Of a stretch of DNA of 64,000 bases, positions 60,501-64,000 are shown piece by piece. This stretch comes from Asticcacaulis solisilvae. Its GTDB lineage: Bacteria; Pseudomonadota; Alphaproteobacteria; Caulobacterales; Caulobacteraceae. The stretch is taken from assembly GCF_017875235.1 (NCBI RefSeq), contig NZ_JAGGMI010000008.1, positions 1-64,000 of the forward strand, written 5' to 3'. The position numbers and the translations under genes were made by a program. Position 1 is the stretch's first letter; each line of letters starts with the position of its first letter. A model generated the notes under the pieces. It saw nothing but the letters and a program-made list of their open reading frames with translations. It did not search any database and was not told where the DNA came from.

Positions 60501-62639
60501 CACGACATCAGCGCCGGACACATCGATGGTGTCGTCGCCATCGCCACCGATCAGGGCGTCCCTACCGGAATAGCTGCCTTGCAGGGTGTCATTGCCCGCA
60601 CCGCCGTCGAGGAGGACCGGGTTCCAGGGCGAGGCTGGGCTCAGATAGTCATTGCCGCCGCCGCCGAACACGATGTCACCGGAAGCCGTGTCGTTCTCCC
60701 AGCCAAGGGTTTGCAGGCTCAGTATCTCACCGTTGAAGCTCAGCTTTTCCACGCCGCTTACAGTGTCGGTCCCGTCGCCGGCGACCGTATCGCTGACGGT
60801 CAGGTTGCCGCCCGCGTCCAGCCCCAGCGTGTACATCCACCGCCAGCCCGAAAAGACCGCCGTATCGCTGCCGGTTCCGCCGTCGATCCTGTCATTACCC
60901 GCGCCGCCTTCCAGCAGGTCGTCACCGCCGTTGCCATTGAGGCTGTCGTCGCCCGCCCCACCGCGGAAGGTCGCCGCCAGCTCGCCGCCGGACATCGTGT
61001 CGGCATAGGCCGTGCCCACGACCACTTCGACGCCCTGATTGTCGTAATAGGTATAGCTGACCCACGCGCCGACGGTGGCGTCCTCGAGAGTCACCGTATC
61101 GTTGCCCTCGCCACCCGAATACAGCCAGCCGGCGCCGTCCATCACCCGGATCAGGTCGTCGCCATCGCCACCGAAGGCAAGGTCGGGCCCCACGCCCGCT
61201 TGAATGGTATCGTTGCCTGCACCACCTTCGAGCACGTCCTGGTCGGCGCTTTCGCCCACAATCAGGTCATCACCCGCGCCGCCGTCAAGCTTGTTGAAGC
61301 CCGCGCCGCCCTTGAGCGTGTCAGTGCCGCCGCCGCCTTTAAGCTCGTCATTGCCCGCATTGCCGCTTAGGGAGTCATTGCCCTCGCCGCCTTCCAGGAT
61401 GTCGTTGCCATCATTGCCGGACACGGTGTCGCTGCCGCTGCCGGCCACGACCGAATCGTCCCACGCGCCGCCGCCGAGCGCCTCGTCCGCCCCGCTTCCT
61501 GTAACGACGGCGCCGAGCTGCGCCAGATCAACCTGCACGCCGTCGATATAGAGCGCCTCGACATTTTTCAGCAGGTCGGTTGCGTTGGCATTGGGCCAGA
61601 CAAATGTGCCCGACCCGGTATGGCTGCGGGTGACGACCGCGATGCCGTCCGCGCCGCCCAGGTTGACGACCGAAGCATATTGGCGGAGCGACAGATTCTG
61701 GACGTAGACCGTGTCCGTCCCGGCGCCACCGTCCACGGTGTTGTCGCCGGTACCGCTGTGGACGGTGTCGTTGCCGCCGCCGCCGCTAATCGTGTCGCTG
61801 CCGTCCTTGCCATAGATCAGGTCGCCATAGGCTGTGCCCGTCAGCGTGTCGCCATCGGTCGTGCCGTCGATCACGTTGCCCAGCGTGTCGTGGCCCAGCG
61901 CGAAGGCAGTGTCGCTGAAGCTCAGGTTCTCGACGCCCGTCAGCGTCGCCCAGCCATTGCCGAACGGCGTATTGACCACGTAGTCGTCGCCATCGTTCAG
62001 CACGGTGTAATTCGACCGGGCGTAGGCAAAGCCGACCGTGTCGTTGCCGGAACCGCCGGTTAGGCTGGACTCTCCATTGGCCTTGATCAGGTCGTCGTCA
62101 TTGCCGCCGTCGACGATATAGCCGAGACCGGCCGTGATAACATCGTTGCCGTCGCCGCCCCACAGGGTCGTGTTGGTGCCTGACCCGTTGATTGTATCGT
62201 TGCCGGCGTCGCCATAGACCTCGCCGCCACCGGTGATGGAGTCAGCGCCGTCTCCACCGGAGACCGTGCCTTCGCCCACGATGATGTCACCGCCGGCGCC
62301 GCCACTCAAGCTGCTGTGACTGAGCCCCCACACAGTATCATTGCCCGCGCCACCGGCCAGGGTACTACCGCTGGAATGACTCCAGAGCCAGTCATTGCCG
62401 TTGCCGCCATCAAGATTTCCCGACAGATGAAGCCAGTCGTCGCCTTCCTCTCCAAAGGCGACATTCGGCTCCGAGTAGGTCCGGTCGGTTATGGTGTCGT
62501 TGCCGTCTCCACCCCATATCGTATCCGCGCCGTCTGCGGCCGTAAGGCTGTCGTTCCCGCCCAGGCCGCTGATGCTGTCAGCGTCGTACGTATCGCCCAG
62601 CGTGTCGTTGCCCGGCGTGCCGTTGATGATATTGGCCAT
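54555..62639 (-). CDS. Giant RTX secreted protein, 2694 residues
   Basis: The start MANIINGTPGNDTLGDTYDA follows GGGGGGAC-type leader bases similar to those of the 2201-residue gene. It has RTX blocks over residues 1-1750, interrupted by four modules of the type ITDFVAGDGGETVDLRD (near 760), ITDFTVGQGGDTLHIHS (near 1005), ITDFTAGDGGDVLDLDL (near 1335) and ITDFEAGDGGDIVYLPH (near 1580). A cadherin-like domain (~1780-1880: FVDGEQTDGFSSNDLAAGLV) and a TolB/WD40-like propeller (~1905-2280: YRKDLLTGDVVRID, SADGRYVIFSGNATNL) follow, then RTX blocks and the C-terminal secretion module ending TNVTKDDLYFT. No enzymatic motif is seen. Its architecture parallels the 2201-residue paralogue, with extra modules. 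It is expected to be exported by a type I system not in this window. Confidence 0.93.
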   Translation of the reverse strand: MANIINGTPGNDTLGDTYDADSISGLGGNDSLTAADGADTIWGGDGNDTITDRTYSEPNVAFGEEGDDWLHLSGNLDGGNGNDWLWSHSSGSTLAGGAGNDTVWGLSHSSLSGGAGGDIIVGEGTVSGGDGADSITGGGEVYGDAGNDTINGSGTNTTLWGGDGNDVITAGLGYIVDGGNDDDLIKANGESSLTGGSGNDTVGFAYARSNYTVLNDGDDYVVNTPFGNGWATLTGVENLSFSDTAFALGHDTLGNVIDGTTDGDTLTGTAYGDLIYGKDGSDTISGGGGNDTVHSGTGDNTVDGGAGTDTVYVQNLSLRQYASVVNLGGADGIAVVTRSHTGSGTFVWPNANATDLLKNVEALYIDGVQVDLAQLGAVVTGSGADEALGGGAWDDSVVAGSGSDTVSGNDGNDILEGGEGNDSLSGNAGNDELKGGGGTDTLKGGAGFNKLDGGAGDDLIVGESADQDVLEGGAGNDTIQAGVGPDLAFGGDGDDLIRVMDGAGWLYSGGEGNDTVTLEDATVGAWVSYTYYDNQGVEVVVGTAYADTMSGGELAATFRGGAGDDSLNGNGGDDLLEGGAGNDRIDGGTGSDTAVFSGWRWMYTLGLDAGGNLTVSDTVAGDGTDTVSGVEKLSFNGEILSLQTLGWENDTASGDIVFGGGGNDYLSPASPWNPVLLDGGAGNDTLQGSYSGRDALIGGDGDDTIDVSGADVVDGGDGNDLIRMSLSTSPATITGGSGIDSFVFNSASGDVNGPIFDGTKIITDFVAGDGGETVDLRDIMWSLRGYDGQGLGSTSLRLVQDGADVLLEADPDAASGARPWETLIRFKNIDLSQLTAHNFGGYDPQGLPVPSDVRTGTSGADTMNGALGNDSFYGVDGDDSLYGGDGADRLEGGAGDDTLEGNFGPDTVIGGAGNDLIREGFGFNLIDGGDGEDEIWASGTAVTITGGDGNDTIRSQGDTGNLIDAGAGDDVLIVTTSPGEITLGAGQDVAIVETFFISGTAPVITDFTVGQGGDTLHIHSPYTYVSNYSGGDPFASGHYAWVQDGGDAVLMRDYDGASADAGVVTQVVRLKDVAVADLTWFNVSSFVAPTNGADNIVKSDYFGSVDGLGGDDWVRGLDGWDSLTGGDGNDTLDGDAGNDTLDGGDGSDTLDGGAGLDTLLGGTGDDQLESGKGNDVLDGGDGFDTVAVNGARAGYVFGVDAWGNLTLTDTISGGTDVLLGVEAVRFSDVTMTRKNLTGGPDFQIGEWLSGGAGDDRLTATPGIAGILEGGDGNDRLTGRQGDLMLGGAGNDTLRTGLGDDGAILSGGSGSDTFVFSTAGVPRVSGVAIGAKVITDFTAGDGGDVLDLDLMFGSLMGYNGDGFASGSAWISQVGSDTVIQVDPDGWLGTRSYETVYTLKNVNASQLTAYNLKGYNPSGAPAAPVVLIGGDFPDNLTGGIGHDTLSGGGDGDWLTGLDGRDSIEGGTGNDYLEGGAGNDTLRGGAGHDTIDSGRGFDVLDGSTGDDIIQAANDAATVTGGAGSDVIYGWMTFNGSIDAGAGDDLVVLKPIRATVTLGDGRDVVWMEGWMLDDQPVVITDFEAGDGGDIVYLPHLGDYLTNYGGGDPFASGHFRWVQSGFNAVLERDMDGSGAGGFTPVLVLENVDVADLTARNISSVAPTSGDDVLVGDDIYADSIDGGDGDDWITGFDAEDSLTGDASVDTLSGGAGDDTLTGGRGDDLIDGGDGGDTAIFSGNRADYVVETDGVTTTVTGALGVDTLTGVETLVFDDGIETSNVAPVLTGDLAATVAFGGEYVLTAADIGFTDPDNSEVFFDLSNVHGGGVFVDGEQTDGFSSNDLAAGLVTFRHGGYTAGAAGFDVTVTDEISTSAKSAFTVTVDDSAGRVVVGHEAGDIELISKNAAGEQVNGITGAYMGSADGRYVIFSGNATNLVFDGQDGSGQHVYRKDLLTGDVVRIDTSADGELADSESWSIDVSADGNLVLFGSSATNLDDLGAPMTRVFMKNVATGEVTPLVDGALPNGGTQAFGFNGGFAEGAGKVFFSTWSFDVPGAVDFMELLYTRSLADGTVEQLTDFNAPGDWTYYQATFADVTPDGGKVLFSSNAPYLVANDVNGDFDLFVLDTATLAVSIVSAPQSGIAAGGIGHFAADLSADGAKVVFGSTASLTAADSGGDGQVYVKDLATGVVTLISANAAGEAGNDASDGAVFSADGKTVYFASFADNLVAGDDNGASDIFAYDLQSGALTRVVAGDDDSEWAMSLTPDRLLFNSYASNLAGTDTNPDLDVFIRHVTGSDSLMGGGGNDTVRGLGGNDTLDGGLGSDKLYGGVGNDTYVFNQMGDQAIENANEGFDTVRSAVTYKAAANIEAVVLTGGDNIQAQGNALNNALTGNTGNNTLTGGDGNDTLTGLEGNDKLDGGNDHDVMSGGAGKDSLLGGEGSDSLDGGADNDQLSGGARWDTLAGGAGDDILDGGADNDAMYGGAGNDTYVVDHPGDRVYELYGEGLDTVKASISYALTPDVEVLYLTGTNNTDGTGNGLHNAIYGNSGSNVLTGGLGNDSLFGYDGNDSLVGGNDHDRLSGGNGNDTLIGGQGNDVVGGGAGADDFVFSGTATNGHDHLSDFQHGLDRLVFAGSDYGFAAGHVLTAAEFTVGTVAVGTGAQFVWNDATDRLYWDADGSGAGAAFELAIVTGTNVTKDDLYFT

Positions 62640-62925
62640 GAGAGTCCCCCCGATGTAATCGAGGCAACCTAGCGCTGTTTTCGCTCTGCGTACACACCCT
62701 CAACCGCCGGGGGAAAATAATTCTTCGGCTTCAATGGCTTTTCATCGCAGCAGGTGAACACGCTCCGTCCCGCTGCCTCTTCTTGCGCCCCCAAGAGCGA
62801 CACCGCTGCTTCCACACAATGACACGAACGGGAAGGTCGGATGAGCGCAGCCGGAATATCGCAAGACGACGCGCCACAGCGCTGGACGCGGTGGTGGACG
62901 GCGAGACAACCTCTCCCCAAACACC

Positions 62926-64000
62926 CTAAACGAAGACCAGATCGTCCTTCGTCACCGTCGCCCCGCCATCGAACAGCGCCAGGTTCACCGCCGCGCCGAA
63001 GCCGGTGCCGTCGGCATCCCACCACAGCCGCCCGGTCGCCGGATCGAGGACGAACTGCGCCCCAGCCCCCACCGGCGCGCTCCCAACCGTAAACTGCGCC
63101 GCCGTCAAAACGTGCCCGGCCGCGAAACCATAATCCGCTCCCGTGAACACCAGCCGGTCCGTACCATGGACAAAGTCCGCCAGCGTATCCGTCCCGTTCA
63201 CCCCGGCCGCCTCGAACACGAAGTCATCGGCATGGCCGCCACCGGTCAGGCTGTCATTGCCCGCCCCGCCCTTCAGCGTGTCATTGCCATTGCCACCGGC
63301 CAGCACATTGGCATTCGCACTGCCGGTCAACACATTGGCCTGGCTGTTGCCGGTGCCGCTGACCGCGCCGCCCGTCAGGGTAAGGTTCTCGACATCGGCC
63401 CACAGCACATGATCGATCGCCGAAATGACCAGGTCGGTCCCCTCTCCGGCAACCTCAAGCGCGCGGTCCCCCGTGTGATCGATATAATAGACGTCGTTAC
63501 CCGCACCGCCCGACATCCGGTCGTTCTCGGCTCCGCCGTCCAGTACATCGTCACCCGCACCGCCCGTCAGCGTATCCCAGCGTGCCCCGCCCAGAAGCGT
63601 GTCATTGCCGTTGCCGCCATCCAGCACGTCCGAGTCGATACCGCCGTCCAGGCTGTCATTGCCATCCATGCCGAACATGGTGTCGTGGCTGACCCCGCCC
63701 GACAGGGTGTTGTTCCCGGCATTGCCGGTCATGGTGTTGTGCAGCCCGTTGCCCGTCGACGACGTATCGCCTGAGCCGGTCAGCACGACCGCCTCGACAT
63801 TGGCGCTGAGGTTCCAGCTGATGCTGGCATAGACCGTGTCCGAACCTTCGTTGATGGTGGTGCTTTCATTGACGCGATCGCCGACGTGATCGACATGGTA
63901 GACGTCGTCGCCAAGCCCGCCATACATCTGGTCGTTGTCGAGCCCGCCATCGAGCGTGTCATTGCCGTCGCCGCCATAGATCGTATCCCAGCGCGCCCCG
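62926..64000 (-). CDS. RTX secreted protein, C-terminal part (cut by window edge)
   Basis: The frame is open to the right edge; its codons before the first ATG read as RTX (RWDTIYGGDGNDTLDGGLDN), so the gene continues beyond 64000. The visible ~357 residues have repeated units: MYGGLGDDVYHVDHVGDRVN, TVYASISWNLSANVEAVVLT, and MSGGAGNDVYYIDHTGDRAL. The end shares the secretion module (ADDFVFEAAGVNGTDTLADF, VLTAAQFTVGSAPVGAGAQF, TVTKDDLVFV). It is closer to the serralysin C-terminus than to the giants, so it may be a second protease or a related effector. Confidence 0.9.
   Translation of the reverse strand, partial: GARWDTIYGGDGNDTLDGGLDNDQMYGGLGDDVYHVDHVGDRVNESTTINEGSDTVYASISWNLSANVEAVVLTGSGDTSSTGNGLHNTMTGNAGNNTLSGGVSHDTMFGMDGNDSLDGGIDSDVLDGGNGNDTLLGGARWDTLTGGAGDDVLDGGAENDRMSGGAGNDVYYIDHTGDRALEVAGEGTDLVISAIDHVLWADVENLTLTGGAVSGTGNSQANVLTGSANANVLAGGNGNDTLKGGAGNDSLTGGGHADDFVFEAAGVNGTDTLADFVHGTDRLVFTGADYGFAAGHVLTAAQFTVGSAPVGAGAQFVLDPATGRLWWDADGTGFGAAVNLALFDGGATVTKDDLVFV

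Overview
The window looks like a chromosomal segment of a GC-rich alphaproteobacterium, most likely one of the Caulobacteraceae (an Asticcacaulis- or Caulobacter-like genome). This rests on the gene families seen (clustered DUF805 proteins, Tat-exported dienelactone hydrolase, DUF4349 lipoprotein, LytTR two-component pair, giant RTX proteins) and on intergenic palindromes; the genus is an inference.

Layout. 1-10.1 kb is a conserved chromosomal block: the start of tuf, tRNA-Gly and tRNA-Tyr, the rRNA methyltransferase RlmB, a TerC-family membrane protein, an SRPBCC protein, six DUF805 membrane protein genes, an exported dienelactone hydrolase, metG and tRNA-Thr. 10.3-32.6 kb is a defective tailed prophage read mainly on the minus strand, from a small-terminase-like gene at 32.6 kb down to a tail-spike gene at 10.3 kb. 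Neck, tail-tube, tail-chaperone, tape-measure, tail-tip, holin and endolysin genes are recognisable. Portal, protease and capsid genes are missing, the large terminase is cut short and fused in frame to an SGNH hydrolase, and at least four tail-tip genes carry stops or frameshifts. Cargo genes sit inside it: an acyltransferase, a superinfection-immunity-like protein with three related exported or anchored proteins, and a Tat-exported beta-lactamase-fold hydrolase.

32.6-36.9 kb is a visibly AT-richer island bounded by a perfect 16-bp direct repeat. It has two convergent arms: a probable dual-OB protein followed by two DUF488 proteins, and an unrecognised protein followed by an XRE-ImmA/IrrE metallopeptidase regulator. 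This is the best candidate in the window for an undescribed defence or nucleic-acid-sensing module. Next to it is the C-terminal remnant of a SRAP (YedK/HMCES-type) gene.

37.4-44.5 kb returns to chromosomal genes: small membrane proteins, a DUF4349 lipoprotein, an SDR oxidoreductase, a DUF4287 protein, a LytS/LytTR-type sensor-regulator pair and an RBBP9-like hydrolase. 44.7-64 kb is a tandem array of four minus-strand genes for RTX-type secreted proteins: a serralysin-like metalloprotease, giants of 2201 and 2694 residues, and one cut by the window edge. All share one C-terminal secretion module, and a 3' remnant of a further copy lies between them. No type I secretion genes lie in the window.

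Coordinates come from reading frames. Family names are from recognition of motifs, with no database search possible.
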